A DNA stretch of 64,000 bases from CAZKBP01 sp964551015 (GTDB lineage Bacteria > Bacteroidota > Bacteroidia > Cytophagales > Microscillaceae). Each line of letters opens with the position of its first letter. The stretch's first letter is position 1. The notes beneath the pieces are model-generated. The model did not search any database. It was not told where the DNA came from and worked only from the letters and a program-made list of their open reading frames with translations. The stretch covers positions 1-64,000 of the forward strand of contig CAZKBP010000002.1 of assembly GCA_964551015.1 (NCBI GenBank), given 5' to 3'. Positions 7,492 to 18,200 of the stretch are shown here, piece after piece. The position numbers and the translations under genes were made by a program.

Positions 7492-8394
7492 TCAACTTGC
7501 GAACAATTCTGAACTCAAATAGCGATCTCCCCGATCACAGATAATACAAACCAAGGTAGCTTCTTCTTGGATTTCTTGCATCAGTTTCAGACTGACCTGC
7601 ACTACGCCCCCGCTACTCATGCCCGCAAAGATACCACACTCCTTGGCAATCCGACGCGCCATTTGGATGGCTTGCTCCCGGCTTACATAGAGAATTTGAT
7701 CCACTCTGGCTGGTTCGTAAATCTTCGGCAAAAACTCCGGCGACCATTTCCGAATCCCGGGGATACTGGAGCCTTCTTCGGGCTGTGCGCCGATAATTTG
7801 AACCTTCGGATTTTTCTCCTTCATAAAACGAGAAGTGCCCATGATGGTGCCCGTAGTGCCCATACTGGACACGAAATGGGTGATCTGACCCTCCGTGGCT
7901 TCCCAGATTTCGGGGCCCGTAGTTTGGTAATGCGCCCGATAGTTATCAGGGTTGGCGAATTGGTTCAACATGTAGTAGCCTTCTTTCTCTACCATTTCCT
8001 CGGCTAAGGTTCGGGAGTACTCAATGGTTTTCTCGGAAGGGGTCAGGATGACTTCTGCCCCGTAGGCTCGCATAGTATCAATCCGTTCCTTGGTGGCGTT
8101 CTCGGGCATGATGAGTGTGATATTGAGTTGGAAGCTTGCCGCTACCATGGCCAGCGCGATGCCTGTATTGCCACTGGTGGCTTCCACGAGTCGGGTGCTC
8201 GCGTCAATATCGCCTCGTTTCAGGGCTTCTTTGATCATGAAATAGGCAGGGCGGTCTTTGACACTTCCGCCCGGGTTATGCCCTTCCAATTTGCCAAATA
8301 AGCGAATATGGTCAGGAATTTCGGGCAATCGAATTCTTACCAGTGGCGTATTTCCAATGAGTTCACCAATGGTATTGGTTTTTGGCGTGTGCAT
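7492..8394 (-). CDS. cysM: cysteine synthase (O-acetylserine sulfhydrylase), CysM type
   Basis: 300 residues, PLP-dependent. It makes L-cysteine from O-acetylserine and sulfide (or thiosulfate) in the cytoplasm. GGSVKDRPA places the PLP lysine at residue 46; TSGNTG (about 69-74) is the substrate loop, MGTTGTIMG (about 173-181) holds the PLP phosphate, and GMSSGG (about 258-263) lies near the C-terminus. Length and the GGSVKDRPA form fit CysM rather than CysK. It begins 27 bases after cysE on the same strand, so both steps from serine to cysteine are one operon. Confidence 0.93.
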   Translation of the reverse strand: MHTPKTNTIGELIGNTPLVRIRLPEIPDHIRLFGKLEGHNPGGSVKDRPAYFMIKEALKRGDIDASTRLVEATSGNTGIALAMVAASFQLNITLIMPENATKERIDTMRAYGAEVILTPSEKTIEYSRTLAEEMVEKEGYYMLNQFANPDNYRAHYQTTGPEIWEATEGQITHFVSSMGTTGTIMGTSRFMKEKNPKVQIIGAQPEEGSSIPGIRKWSPEFLPKIYEPARVDQILYVSREQAIQMARRIAKECGIFAGMSSGGVVQVSLKLMQEIQEEATLVCIICDRGDRYLSSELFAS

Positions 8395-8421
8395 AGCAGC
8401 AATGTATTAGAATCAGTAATT

Positions 8422-9225
8422 TTAAACTTCTTTGACGTATTGTTTTCCATCTTGATAATAAACCATCGTATCAGGAGGAACGCTTCTAGTAATCCAGACA
8501 TTCCCGCCGATAATGGCATTTTTCCCAATGATCGTTTCTCCTCCTAAGATCGTAGCTCCAGCGTAGATAATCACGTTATCCTCGATGGTGGGGTGCCTCT
8601 TTTGCTGAGCCATACTTTTGCTGACACTCAGTGCCCCCAAAGTAACCCCCTGGTAGAGCTTCACTTGACTACCGATCTGGGTGGTTTCTCCAATGACAAC
8701 TCCCGTGGCGTGATCAATGCAAAAACGCCTTCCAATGTTAGCCCCAGGGTGAATATCTACTCCGGTACGGGCGTGGGCATACTCGGTAAAAATACGAGGA
8801 AGGTAGGGAATCTCGAGCGTGAGCATCAGATGGGCAATCCGGTAGACGGCAATAGCAAAAAAACCCGGGTAGGAACGAATCACTTCTTTGTTGTCCTTGG
8901 CGGCGGGGTCGCCTCTCAAGATGGCTTCACTGTCTTCTAGGCAAAGGTCATAGACTGACTCCAAATCGGAAAAAAAACAGGCACAGATGCTATTAATTTG
9001 TTGGTTATGACATGCCTCGGTTTTATAGAGTAATTTTTCAAACTTCAACTGTAGAATCTGGTACTGAGTCTCGATTTCCAATCTCGAGCGATAGCGTTGG
9101 TCATTCAATTCTGGAAAAAGAAACTGAAGAAGATGATTGATAAAATCATCAATCTCAGCCACTCCAGGCAAGTTTTTGGGGGTTTGATGCGCTTGATAAA
9201 TTTTTTGATAGAAGGACGATTTCAT
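8422..9225 (-). CDS. cysE: serine O-acetyltransferase
   Basis: 267 residues. It acetylates serine with acetyl-CoA, the first step of cysteine synthesis. The C-terminal left-handed beta-helix is shown by hexapeptide repeats from about 175 (TGVDIHPGANIGRRF) through VIGETTQIG and YQGVTLGAL to TIIGKNAIIGGNVWI; the DIHPGA and DHATG stretches contain the catalytic His/Asp. The N-terminal 150 residues are helical. It heads the cysE-cysM pair. The final residues end in KQYVKEV rather than the Ile tail that inserts into CysK, consistent with pairing with a CysM-type enzyme. Confidence 0.93.
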   Translation of the reverse strand: MKSSFYQKIYQAHQTPKNLPGVAEIDDFINHLLQFLFPELNDQRYRSRLEIETQYQILQLKFEKLLYKTEACHNQQINSICACFFSDLESVYDLCLEDSEAILRGDPAAKDNKEVIRSYPGFFAIAVYRIAHLMLTLEIPYLPRIFTEYAHARTGVDIHPGANIGRRFCIDHATGVVIGETTQIGSQVKLYQGVTLGALSVSKSMAQQKRHPTIEDNVIIYAGATILGGETIIGKNAIIGGNVWITRSVPPDTMVYYQDGKQYVKEV

Positions 9226-9417
9226 GGCCTTTGTGCAGAAGAACTTGGAACTATGACTAAAAACACTAAATCAAGAAAAGATGTTCGCCAGAGCAGGAGA
9301 AACTGTTTTTCTCGCCAAATTAGGCAAAAATGAAAAAACGCTACTCAGTCTGGCTAGAATTGTGATAGTCTTTGAATCATGGGGCAACTAATCCAGCGTA
9401 TTCTTCTAATCTAGCAA

Positions 9418-9450
9418 TTTGATAATTAACTTTTTTGCTTTGTATTTTTG
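9418..9450 (+). promoter_or_regulatory. candidate Bacteroidota promoter for the channel gene
   Basis: TTTG at 9418-9421 and TATTTTTG at 9443-9450 (TAnnTTTG form) with 21 bases between. The start codon at 9466 would be close to the transcript start, as is common for short leaders in this phylum. Confidence 0.5.
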
Positions 9451-9465
9451 TTATTTATTTGCTGT

Positions 9466-11052
9466 ATGCAAAACTTCCGTGATAATCTAGTATTGCTTTT
9501 CGAGCAGCCCGAAGATGGCCCCGCTTGGCAAAAGCAGATCGATCGAGCCTTGTATGTTCTCATTTTATTGAGCAGTTTAGGAGTCATCTTAGAAACCTTG
9601 CCTTCTATCAAGAGCCAACCTAATTTTTATCAGTTCCTGCTCTGGTTCGAGGACTTTGCCATGATGGTGTTTGTCATCGAGTTGTTGCTATTATTTTCAG
9701 TATTTGACCGTTTGTATGCCAATTGCGAAGACCGCTGGGAGCGTTTCCTGCTGTTTTTCTATACTTTTATTGATGTTTTGGCAATTCTTCCGGCTGTCCT
9801 CTTTGCACTAGGTTCGGAACATCACGATTACTTTCTCACGTTCCGACTCGTGCGAGTATTTAAAACTTTCAGACACGATGATTCGGTAGAAATCGTGTTG
9901 CGAGCCGTTGTCATCAAAAAAGACATCTTATTCAAAACGGCGATCATCGTGGTCATCACCACCGTCTTTCTGGCGGTCTTGCTGTATGAGGCCGAGAACA
10001 AATTCGAGTTTGGCAATCAGGAAAATGGCGATCCTACCAAATTTACGGACATTTGGACTTCCATCTCCTGGTGTTTCTCCATGTTCGTGGGCGATTTAGC
10101 GGGCTATGTCGAGTCGGGCTTCATTCCTACCACTCCTTTTGGTCGCTTTATCGCGGGCGTGATCGGCTTTCTCAATATTGCCATCGTGGTGATTCCCACG
10201 GGGATTATCGCTTCTGGCTTTTTAGAAGTATTAGAAGAGAAGAAAATTGAGTCGCAATATAAGATTTTGCGGAATGCCTTTCGACCTAAATTTAATCCCT
10301 CACTCAAAATTATACTTCACGAACGCCCTCGTACGGTATTTACCCTACAAAACTCGCTTTTCATTCATCAGAATAACCTCTTCCGAATTCTGGAAACCAA
10401 GCCCGGTTTTCGTCTGCGAGCAGTACAATCGGATGCCAATGAAAAATACAGTGATGTCAATTTAGTGGAATACTACGGCTACGGAACCCTTACGCTCTAC
10501 GGGGTGAAGCGGCTCCTCCCGAACGCTCCCGCCACGGTCATTTGCCCGGCAGCCTTTGTCCAGAAAGGAATTGGCTATTTTGCTTACGCCATCAGTGAGG
10601 TATTCCAGTGTAATTTGATTTCTAATGAATTGTTTCTGATGAATTCCTTGGATATGCAATACGACGCGAGCTTTCTCTATAACGCTGATTATTACACGAA
10701 AGAAAAACTCCCCACCTCGAAAAAAAAGTTGCAGGAAGTGCCTCTGACCAAAAGGGCACTCCTCGAGTTCCGAAAGCACATTGCCCAACAGGCGCCACAC
10801 GGTCCCAGGTTGCTTTTCCTGAGTGATCGCTGGGTAAAAGATTTTGAAATTCAAGCCTTAGATGCCAACCTCAGCCAAAAGAATGACTTATTCGGATGGT
10901 TGTATCAGCGAAACCTCAAAAGTTATGTGATCTTGATTAGTGAAACTCGCTTGAACAATTACTTGTTTTTTGATTTGATTGCCGAAGTAGCTGATAAAAT
11001 CAAAGCAGAAAAGCTCTTAGCCGTGGACAGCCCTCCCCCCTTAAAAAATTAG
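9466..11052 (+). CDS. voltage-sensor ion channel-like protein with unusual filter
   Basis: 528 residues from the ATG at 9466 (an upstream TTG at 9448 is less likely). S1-S4 form a voltage sensor: S4 is FRLVRVFKTFR with R127, R130, K133 and R136 at every third position. S5 (about 155-174), a pore helix and S6 (about 228-252) follow. Where K+ channels have TVGYGD this protein has SMFVGDLAGY (about 205-214), so the ion selectivity is unclear. The last 270 residues are a cytoplasmic domain I do not recognise; it is not an obvious RCK/TrkA or cyclic-nucleotide domain. Inner membrane protein; single gene. Confidence 0.75.
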   Translation: MQNFRDNLVLLFEQPEDGPAWQKQIDRALYVLILLSSLGVILETLPSIKSQPNFYQFLLWFEDFAMMVFVIELLLLFSVFDRLYANCEDRWERFLLFFYTFIDVLAILPAVLFALGSEHHDYFLTFRLVRVFKTFRHDDSVEIVLRAVVIKKDILFKTAIIVVITTVFLAVLLYEAENKFEFGNQENGDPTKFTDIWTSISWCFSMFVGDLAGYVESGFIPTTPFGRFIAGVIGFLNIAIVVIPTGIIASGFLEVLEEKKIESQYKILRNAFRPKFNPSLKIILHERPRTVFTLQNSLFIHQNNLFRILETKPGFRLRAVQSDANEKYSDVNLVEYYGYGTLTLYGVKRLLPNAPATVICPAAFVQKGIGYFAYAISEVFQCNLISNELFLMNSLDMQYDASFLYNADYYTKEKLPTSKKKLQEVPLTKRALLEFRKHIAQQAPHGPRLLFLSDRWVKDFEIQALDANLSQKNDLFGWLYQRNLKSYVILISETRLNNYLFFDLIAEVADKIKAEKLLAVDSPPPLKN

Positions 11053-11252
11053 CCACTCATTCAATTGTATAGCCTATCTGAAAAAGAGCATACTTAGATT
11101 TGATGTAGCCCCTCGTTAATTAAATATGTTTTGATTTATCTTGAACTAGTTCACCATTTTTCTATTTTATTTTCCTTCTTTTTGCGCCCGAATAAGAAGA
11201 GAAACTTTCTTACCCATCTTAATTTTTTTTGTAGCCAAGTGGTCTATTATCT

Positions 11253-12419
11253 ATGAAGCTGAATCTCGCATTTTACTACCAATTTGTCTGCGTTCTTTGG
11301 ATTGTGTCCCATACAATGGTTCAGGCGCAAGACGAAGAATCTGAATCTGCTGAAACTAACCAAACTACTGTCTCCGAATTGTTTGAGAAAATTAGCGAAC
11401 GGGTAACTCCCTACGGGAAAATCTACTTGGGTTTGGGTGCAAACGAGAATGGAGAAGTGGGTGTTGCTAATGGAACACCGCGTGTTGGTCTGAAGCTACA
11501 TCATTCTATTTTTAAGGATGATCCTGATAAACTGAAAGTTATCGGCCGTGTTGAGCTGGGTTTGAATCTCGTCTCTCGAGATGAAAGCATTATCTTCTCT
11601 CCTGACCCCGGTACGGCAGAGGCTCGGGCGAATGACGCTGTTTTCACCCGATTGGGTTACTTGGGCTTTTCCTACCGAGATCTATCATTCACTTTTGGTA
11701 AAGATAACTCGGTCTATTATCTCTTAGGAGCCGAAGAGGTAGATCAAGCACTCGCCTTTGGGGGTGAAGCGATTGGTGTCTGGAACGCGGAAGGTGATGG
11801 CGGTATCTCGGGTACCGGGCGTCCTAATCAGGTCATTACTGTGAAGTATGAAGGAGAGCACCTGAAAATCGGTGTACAGGCTCAGGCTAGAAATATCTCT
11901 GAAAATAATGAGACATTTGATACCTACGGGTTTGGTATCAACTATTCCGTAGGAGGTTTTGGAATTGGATTGGGTTACAACAAGGTCTTGGATGGCGTAG
12001 AAGACCCTGAAATTAACCAAGCCGCCGAAGATGATGAGGCATTTGTGGTCTCTGCCTCTTACGAGTGGGAACGCTTCGTAGTGGCAGGTTCTTATCATCG
12101 TTTTTCTCAACACGAAATCGTTACGCTGGAAGATGGGGAGGATATTTTTTATGACGGGGAAGGTGTCGAGGTCTATCTAAAATACCTATTCACTCCTTCT
12201 CTTCGGTGGCACGTAGCTACAGTTCTTAACCTTCTCTATCCTCAAGCGGGTCAAGATCTGGGGGATTATAATTTCAGATTTGGGGTTTTGGAGTTGGCTT
12301 ACCGTTTTGAGGAAGATAGCTATGTTTTCCTGACCAATCAAATTGATTTCAGCAAAGATATTGATGGCTCTGATCGCTTACCGAGCGTCTTTGGTTTGGG
12401 GGTTGAGTTTGCTTTTTGA
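11253..12419 (+). CDS. outer-membrane porin-like beta-barrel
   Basis: 388 residues with a signal peptide (cleavage likely after VQAQ, about residue 25), a short acidic linker, then alternating beta-strands such as GKIYLGLGANENG, FSYRDLSFTFGKDNS and VVAGSYHRFSQHE. It ends FGLGVEFAF, the aromatic C-terminus expected of a barrel inserted by BamA. GKDNSVYYLLG resembles the general porin family. It would let small solutes through the outer membrane; the substrate is unknown. Monocistronic, with a terminator at 12598-12640. Confidence 0.75.
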   Translation: MKLNLAFYYQFVCVLWIVSHTMVQAQDEESESAETNQTTVSELFEKISERVTPYGKIYLGLGANENGEVGVANGTPRVGLKLHHSIFKDDPDKLKVIGRVELGLNLVSRDESIIFSPDPGTAEARANDAVFTRLGYLGFSYRDLSFTFGKDNSVYYLLGAEEVDQALAFGGEAIGVWNAEGDGGISGTGRPNQVITVKYEGEHLKIGVQAQARNISENNETFDTYGFGINYSVGGFGIGLGYNKVLDGVEDPEINQAAEDDEAFVVSASYEWERFVVAGSYHRFSQHEIVTLEDGEDIFYDGEGVEVYLKYLFTPSLRWHVATVLNLLYPQAGQDLGDYNFRFGVLELAYRFEEDSYVFLTNQIDFSKDIDGSDRLPSVFGLGVEFAF

Positions 12420-12597
12420 GTAGTGAATGATTTATCAACCAAATCCCTCGGTTAAGAGCAACTATGCCTGATAGACAGCTCACGCTCCTGATTCAGGTGC
12501 CAAGATTTCCAGCAGGGTTTCTATCGTGCCGTCGGTTTCTTCTGTTGCAAGGCTAATCTGGCTAGATTTAGTTTTTTATATTTGAGTTTACGATTAT

Positions 12598-12640
12598 TAA
12601 AAAAAACCTCCCGATCTCAAGATTGGGAAGTTTTTTTTAG
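12598..12640 (+). terminator. intrinsic terminator, porin side
   Basis: AACCTCCC / GGGAAGTT stem around gatctcaagatt with one mismatch, followed by T8. A-run before the stem would also let it work in reverse. Confidence 0.75.
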
Positions 12641-12823
12641 TTTTATACTTACAGTTACCAGTTGTGGCGGCATCAATTTAGGGTTGTAAAACAGCAGCAA
12701 TAGCTCCGTTTTCTAGTCTTTGGCTTATAAAGACTGCTCGTTTTTATTTTTAAAAAATGCTTATTGAGCCAGCTATTTTTCCAAAAGCTGTACTTGTAGC
12801 TCCTTCGTCTGCGGAAAAGGCCA

Positions 12824-12853
12824 TAAAAAAGTCACTCCCTGAGAAGTGGCCTT
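12824..12853 (-). terminator. intrinsic terminator of the SusC/D operon
   Basis: On the minus strand AAGGCCACT pairs with AGTGACTT (one mismatch) around a short loop, followed by T6. It lies 37 bases past the stop of the last gene of the operon. Confidence 0.7.
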
Positions 12854-12889
12854 CAAAAATAATAAATAGCCCCAAGAGCCATTACGCAT

Positions 12890-13768
12890 TTATTCCTTGC
12901 TAAGGGTGAGCGTTCCTCCACCAAAAGCTCCGTCTCCATCAAAGATCACATAAGCTATTTCAATGCCTCCATCACAAGTAGAAATCGAGCCTACTGCGGT
13001 GCTCTCAGCTTGAAAATTTCCATTTCCCCCTGTAAATCCAATGGGAGCTTGTAATTCTTGAGCAGGAATGCCCACGCTCAAATTATCTGGATCAAACTCC
13101 AAATAAATGGTTCTAGCCGCTACTCCCAGCTCTGAAAGACTGTGAAAATCCTCTACGAGCACACGATTGGGCGCACTGGGATCGATACTCAGGCTTACCG
13201 AATAGCTCGTGAACCCAAAGGCATTACCAGGGTCTTCGGCTAAATAACTTCCCGTAAAAACTGGTAAGTCAAAAGTGCAGTCATCATCACTGATATTGAC
13301 AACCGTTGAGCTTCGGTTGCCATCTGACCCCGGAAAGCCCAGTACCAAGCCCGAACTCGAGGACTGCAGCTCTAGTGTAACCTGTTTTGCCCCGTCTGCC
13401 TCCGGATTATCTACAGGAGCCAAGATAATGAAGCCTTGTGCTTGTCCGGCTGGGATCACAATTTGTCCTTCGCCGCTAGTAATATTGAAAGTACCACTAG
13501 CATCTGCATTATCTGCTGTGAAAACCGCATTAGTACTGAAAGTAATCGTTTCCTCGCCAGAGAGGTCTGCCGTAGACCTTGCAACCGGAATCATCAAGGC
13601 TTTTCCGCTTTCGCTGACCGTCGCACTGGGATTTAAAAACCTCACAAAGTCAGGACCTTGATAGGTTAGGTTGACCTCATCGGGTAGGTTTTCGCAGGCA
13701 AAAGCGATGACAATACAGCAAAAAAACAAGGGAACGCGATATATGGATGTAATTTTAATTTTTTGCAT
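12890..13768 (-). CDS. surface lipoprotein of the SusC/D operon (Calx-beta/DUF4843-like)
   Basis: 292 residues. Lipoprotein signal peptide with lipobox AFAC (Cys at about 25). The N-terminal half has immunoglobulin-like repeats: a VARSTADLSGEETITFST strand pair and a GEGQIVIPAGQAQGFIIL motif typical of Calx-beta/DUF4843 proteins; the C-terminal half (about 170-292) is beta-rich and unassigned. It begins 13 bases after the SusD stop and is probably a surface-exposed accessory binding protein, similar in role to SusE/F. No catalytic motif is seen. Confidence 0.7.
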   Translation of the reverse strand: MQKIKITSIYRVPLFFCCIVIAFACENLPDEVNLTYQGPDFVRFLNPSATVSESGKALMIPVARSTADLSGEETITFSTNAVFTADNADASGTFNITSGEGQIVIPAGQAQGFIILAPVDNPEADGAKQVTLELQSSSSGLVLGFPGSDGNRSSTVVNISDDDCTFDLPVFTGSYLAEDPGNAFGFTSYSVSLSIDPSAPNRVLVEDFHSLSELGVAARTIYLEFDPDNLSVGIPAQELQAPIGFTGGNGNFQAESTAVGSISTCDGGIEIAYVIFDGDGAFGGGTLTLSKE

Positions 13769-13780
13769 AGAATGGCTACT

Positions 13781-15175
13781 TTAATAATTTTCGTTCTGGA
13801 TAATATTAGGATTGGCAAAGACTTCTCCCTGAGGAATAGGCCAAGTTCGACGGAAATCACCTGCTTCTAAAGGGCCACAGGGATCACATTCTCCAACCCG
13901 AAACACGGGTTCTCCAGTTCTTCTCAGGTCAAACCAACGGTGTCCCTCGTAGGCCAGTTCTTTTTGGCGTTCCGTGGCGATGGCATTCCGTAGAGCTGCA
14001 GTTCCCAAGGTAGGCGTATTGGGGTCATAGCCTTCAATGCGGTTAGCTCTCAAGGTATTGAGGTCGGCCATAGCCAAATCATTCTGGCTAGTTTCTAAGT
14101 AGGCTTCGGCACGAATCAAATACATTTCAGCGGTTCTCAATAAGATCAAATCCACGATACCATCTCCATTACCCTGATACTTTTGGATAACATCAGAGCC
14201 TTCGTCAGTAGGTTCGCGTATCAGAAAATAAGTGTCGTATCGCACATCATTGACTGGATCGTACAAGGCCAGCAATTGGTTCGAAGGCTTCCAACTTACC
14301 TGATCTGTACTCTCACGCCAGAGGTTTTGCCCTAGTGAAGTACCAACTCCGGGTATTTCACTCAATTTAAAGATTACCTCGTTTACATTTTCCCCTTCAC
14401 CATTGATCCACATATCAGGGAAATCGGTGAGGGATACTAGTGAAGAAGCATTAATCACCTCGGTAGCACTCGCGATCGCCTGTTGATAATTCCCTTGATA
14501 AAGGTAGACCCGAGCCATCAAGGCCGTAACCGCCTGTTGGGTGATGCGGGTTTTGCTAGGAGAATTTTGATTGAGCAAGCCTTTGGCTTCACTCAAATCT
14601 TGCAATACTTGGTTATACACGGTGCTTACCGTTTGCCGAGGCGGTGTACTGATTTCAGAAACCAACATGACAGGTATTCCTAAGTGGCTAGCATCGGCGG
14701 TGGCTCCGTAGGGCTGTGCATACAATCTTACCAAATCAAAGTGTGCCATTGCCCGCCAAGCTAAAGCTTCTCCGCGGATTTGATTTTTGACGTTCACACC
14801 ACCAGCTATATCATCTAGTCTACCCAGCAGAACATTGGCGCGATTGATCGTAGAGTAAGCATCATTCCAGATATTGGTTTGTGGATTACCTCCTGCACCT
14901 GTGGCCTGATAAGCCCAAGTGTATTCGGTGGTATATCCTCCTAAATTATCAGGAGCTAAACGCACGTGATCGGCCATAATATCAGGCGTAAGAAAATAAT
15001 CTCCGTTGTAGTAGCCTCCGGCGATGGAGTACACACCAAGTAGTGCCTGCTCGGCATCCTCGATGTTTTCAATGGCGCGGTCAGTCGGTATGGTATCTTG
15101 TGGCTGTATGTCTATCACATCCTCACAGGATATTAAGCTCATCAACAGCACGATGAATGTATATTTTATTCTCAT
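13781..15175 (-). CDS. SusD/RagB-family nutrient-binding lipoprotein
   Basis: 464 residues. Lipobox LISC places the lipid-modified Cys at about 17. The SusD fold is shown by the N-terminal RAIENIEDAEQALLGVYS, AWRAMAHFDLVRLYAQPYG (about 140-158, first TPR-like helix pair), LMARVYLYQGNYQQAIASA (about 218-236) and the C-terminal LRNAIATERQKELAYEGHR with WFDLRRTG. It caps the SusC pore on the outer surface and captures a glycan or peptide ligand. 39 bases downstream of susC in one operon. Confidence 0.93.
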   Translation of the reverse strand: MRIKYTFIVLLMSLISCEDVIDIQPQDTIPTDRAIENIEDAEQALLGVYSIAGGYYNGDYFLTPDIMADHVRLAPDNLGGYTTEYTWAYQATGAGGNPQTNIWNDAYSTINRANVLLGRLDDIAGGVNVKNQIRGEALAWRAMAHFDLVRLYAQPYGATADASHLGIPVMLVSEISTPPRQTVSTVYNQVLQDLSEAKGLLNQNSPSKTRITQQAVTALMARVYLYQGNYQQAIASATEVINASSLVSLTDFPDMWINGEGENVNEVIFKLSEIPGVGTSLGQNLWRESTDQVSWKPSNQLLALYDPVNDVRYDTYFLIREPTDEGSDVIQKYQGNGDGIVDLILLRTAEMYLIRAEAYLETSQNDLAMADLNTLRANRIEGYDPNTPTLGTAALRNAIATERQKELAYEGHRWFDLRRTGEPVFRVGECDPCGPLEAGDFRRTWPIPQGEVFANPNIIQNENY

Positions 15176-15214
15176 CTAGAAATTAATTTGTTCGTTTTAG
15201 AAAATTAGTATTGG

Positions 15215-18200
15215 CTAAAAGCCCAAGTCCACCCCAAAGGAGAAAATACGAGGTGTAGGATACTCAAACTGATTGATATTATTGTTAATATCAGGATCAA
15301 GTCCAGTATATTCTGTTAGTGTCCATAGGTTTTGTCCCTGTACAAACACTCGGATACTACGCATAGCCAAACGGCTAATCCAGCGGTTCGGCAGACTATA
15401 AGAAAGCGTAATATTCCTCAACCTCACGAAATCACCTCTTTCTAGATAGCGGCTCGAGAAAGCATTATTGGTATTGGGGCGTGGTATGTCTGTAATCTGT
15501 CCAGGCTCTGACCAAAAATCAAGCATGTAAGTGGGCTGATTCCAGTTAGCAAATTGTGCTACCGAAGGGCCGATTAGAATCCAATTGACATTACTAATTA
15601 GTTCGTGGCCAGCTAAGAAATTGAAGAATACAGACAGATCAAAACGACCTATGTTCTCATCTCCGTAAGAAAAAGTGTTGGTAAAACCACCCGTATAAGG
15701 AGGCGTGTTGGTTCCAAAAGTACGATTATCATCATTGGAGGGGTTGGTAGTCAGATTACCATTGACATCTCGGAAAAGCTCTAAACCAGTGGCTGGATCA
15801 ACTCCGGCAAAATCAGGTACATAGTGCGTGCCAATTGGCAAGCCTTCCCTGACAATGGCCGTACCCTGTATGAATTGGTCTACTTGCCCTAGATCAAGGA
15901 TTTCATTTTGATTATAAGAAAAATTCACATCTGTAGACCAAGTAAAATTACCAGCCTGTACATTCACGGTACGTAAAGCGATTTCTATCCCTCGATTCCG
16001 TAGCTTCCCACTATTGCGTTCTAGTTGCGTGAAACCAGAGGTACGGGAAAGTTCGGTTTCTACAAAAAGGCGATCCACCACCTCGTTGTAAAGATCTATA
16101 CTACCAGAAATGCGATTACCGAGGAAGCCGAAATCAATTCCAATATTAAGCTTATTGACCTCCTCCCAAGTCAAGTCAGGATCAGCTAAGGAAACAGGGC
16201 GAATGGCTTGATTACCGTCATAGTTAATTTGGGCATCCCATTCGGCAATAGCCGCAAAATCGCCAATTCCTAGCTGGTTACCCACCGTACCGTAGCTAGC
16301 TCTTAGTCTCAGGGTAGAGAGGAAGTTGGCATTTTGTAAGAACGCTTCCTGAGCAGCATCCCAAGTAAATCCTACGTTCCAGAAAGTGGCAAAGCGGCGA
16401 TTTGAGCCAAATTTAGAAGAGCCGTCTCTACGTACTCCGGCCTTAATCGTGTAGCGTCCATCGTAGGTATAATTGGCTTCTGCGAAATAAGAAATAATCC
16501 GACTCTCTGTGCCCGAACCTCCCACATCTGGTAAAAAGACTTCGGAGCCATTGGTAATTCCTGCCGGCGATTGTCCTAGTTTGGGATTCAAGCCAAAGCC
16601 AGAATAATCAAAGGCCGTTTGTGCTAGGGAATAAATTTCATTAAAGAGATAGACATCTACTTCGTGTTTATCGCCGAAAGCGCGAGAATAGCTCAGGGTG
16701 GTGGTTCCCGTGTAGGAAAAGATTTCGTTATAATCTTTATCCAATCTCCCCTCCCCTCCTACGGATACGTTCGGGTCTTGCCCAAAGACCGAAGTAGGAT
16801 CGGCAAAAAAAGTTTCGGTACGTCTCAGGTAATCCAAACCCCAATTCGTCTTTACAGATAATCCTTCTATTCCAGGAATATCATATTCAATAAAAAAGCT
16901 CCCCACTCCTTTAAACTCGTCGCGTCGGTTATCATTTAATTCGGTTTCGCGGATAATATTTCTACCCACCGCGGGCACGGTAAATTCTCCAGTTTCAGGA
17001 TCTCTGACCTGTTCATAAGGATTGTAGAGATAAACGGTTACGAAGGGATTGTTCAGATTCACGCCAGTAGCTTCTATAAAAGAAGATTTAGAGCCTCCCA
17101 CGGTCAGATTTACCCCGAAGGTCAAGCGATCGGTGGCTTTTTGTGAAAGATTCAGCCGCGCGGTAACTCGATCTAGACTGGAGCGCCAAGTAATTCCTTC
17201 TTGGGTAAAATAATTTAAGGAAGCATAGAAACTTGTTTTTTCGTTTCCTCCCCGAGCATTGATTTCGTGAGATTGGTGGAATCCAGTTCTAAAAAACTCA
17301 TCTCTCCAATCGGTATTGATATTTGAAAATTCGCTGATCAGTCCATTGGCCTGATCTTGACTCAGGAAATTAGGATTACTTGGGTCCAAAAGTGTTCGGA
17401 TCCAAATTTCACCCGCTCTTCCTACGCCTGTGAAATTTCCCTGACTCGCATTGAATTCTGCTAATTTTTTCTCATATTCAATTTTCTGGGACGTATTCAT
17501 CATATCAAACTCGTCTCGGGTGCGTGTAGTCCATCCATGCTGAAAACGGTAATTGAGTTGCGTCTTACCACTTTTCCCCTTCTTCGTAGTAATGACGATC
17601 ACCCCATTTCCCCCTCTCGACCCATAGATCGAGGTAGCGGCCGCATCTTTTAGTACATCCACCCTTTCTATATCATTAGGATTGAGTGTAGCAAATACAT
17701 TATCACTGATGGCTACCCCATCTAGGATGTACAAAGGCTCACCCGAACCTAATACATTGAGTAGAGAAGCACTCCCTCTAATCAAAACCCTGCCCGCAGT
17801 TCCCGGTTGTCCACTTTCTGTTCTTAGTAACAAGCCAGGAGCCTGTCCTTGCAAGATTTGATCAAAAGTAGCCATAGGAACCTGCTCAATAGATTCTGCA
17901 TTGACCGTAGAAACTGCTCCTGCTAATTTTTCTTTGGAGGTTTCGCGGTATCCCGTGACCACGATCTCATCTAGTTCGGATACGTCTTCCTTCATCTGGA
18001 TGTTGATTGTGGCTTGTGTTCCGATAATAACCTCTTGGTTGAGTAAACCCACGGCTTGAAAAACGATGGTACTTCCTTCGGAGGCAGTCAGTTGGTATGC
18101 TCCATTGATATCAGTAACGGTACCCGTGGTTGTTCCTTTCAAGAATACACTTACCCCCGGAAGTGGTTCTCTGGTTTGAGCATCGGTTACCTTTCCACTG

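Larger units (their letters stand above)
12420..12889. other. intergenic region between convergent genes
   Basis: Holds the two terminators listed separately (12598-12640 and 12824-12853). No coding frame, tRNA or other repeat is evident in the remainder. Confidence 0.5.

Noticed and set aside
13275..13661. 128-codon plus-strand frame inside the lipoprotein gene
   Set aside because: Antisense shadow of a convincing exported protein.
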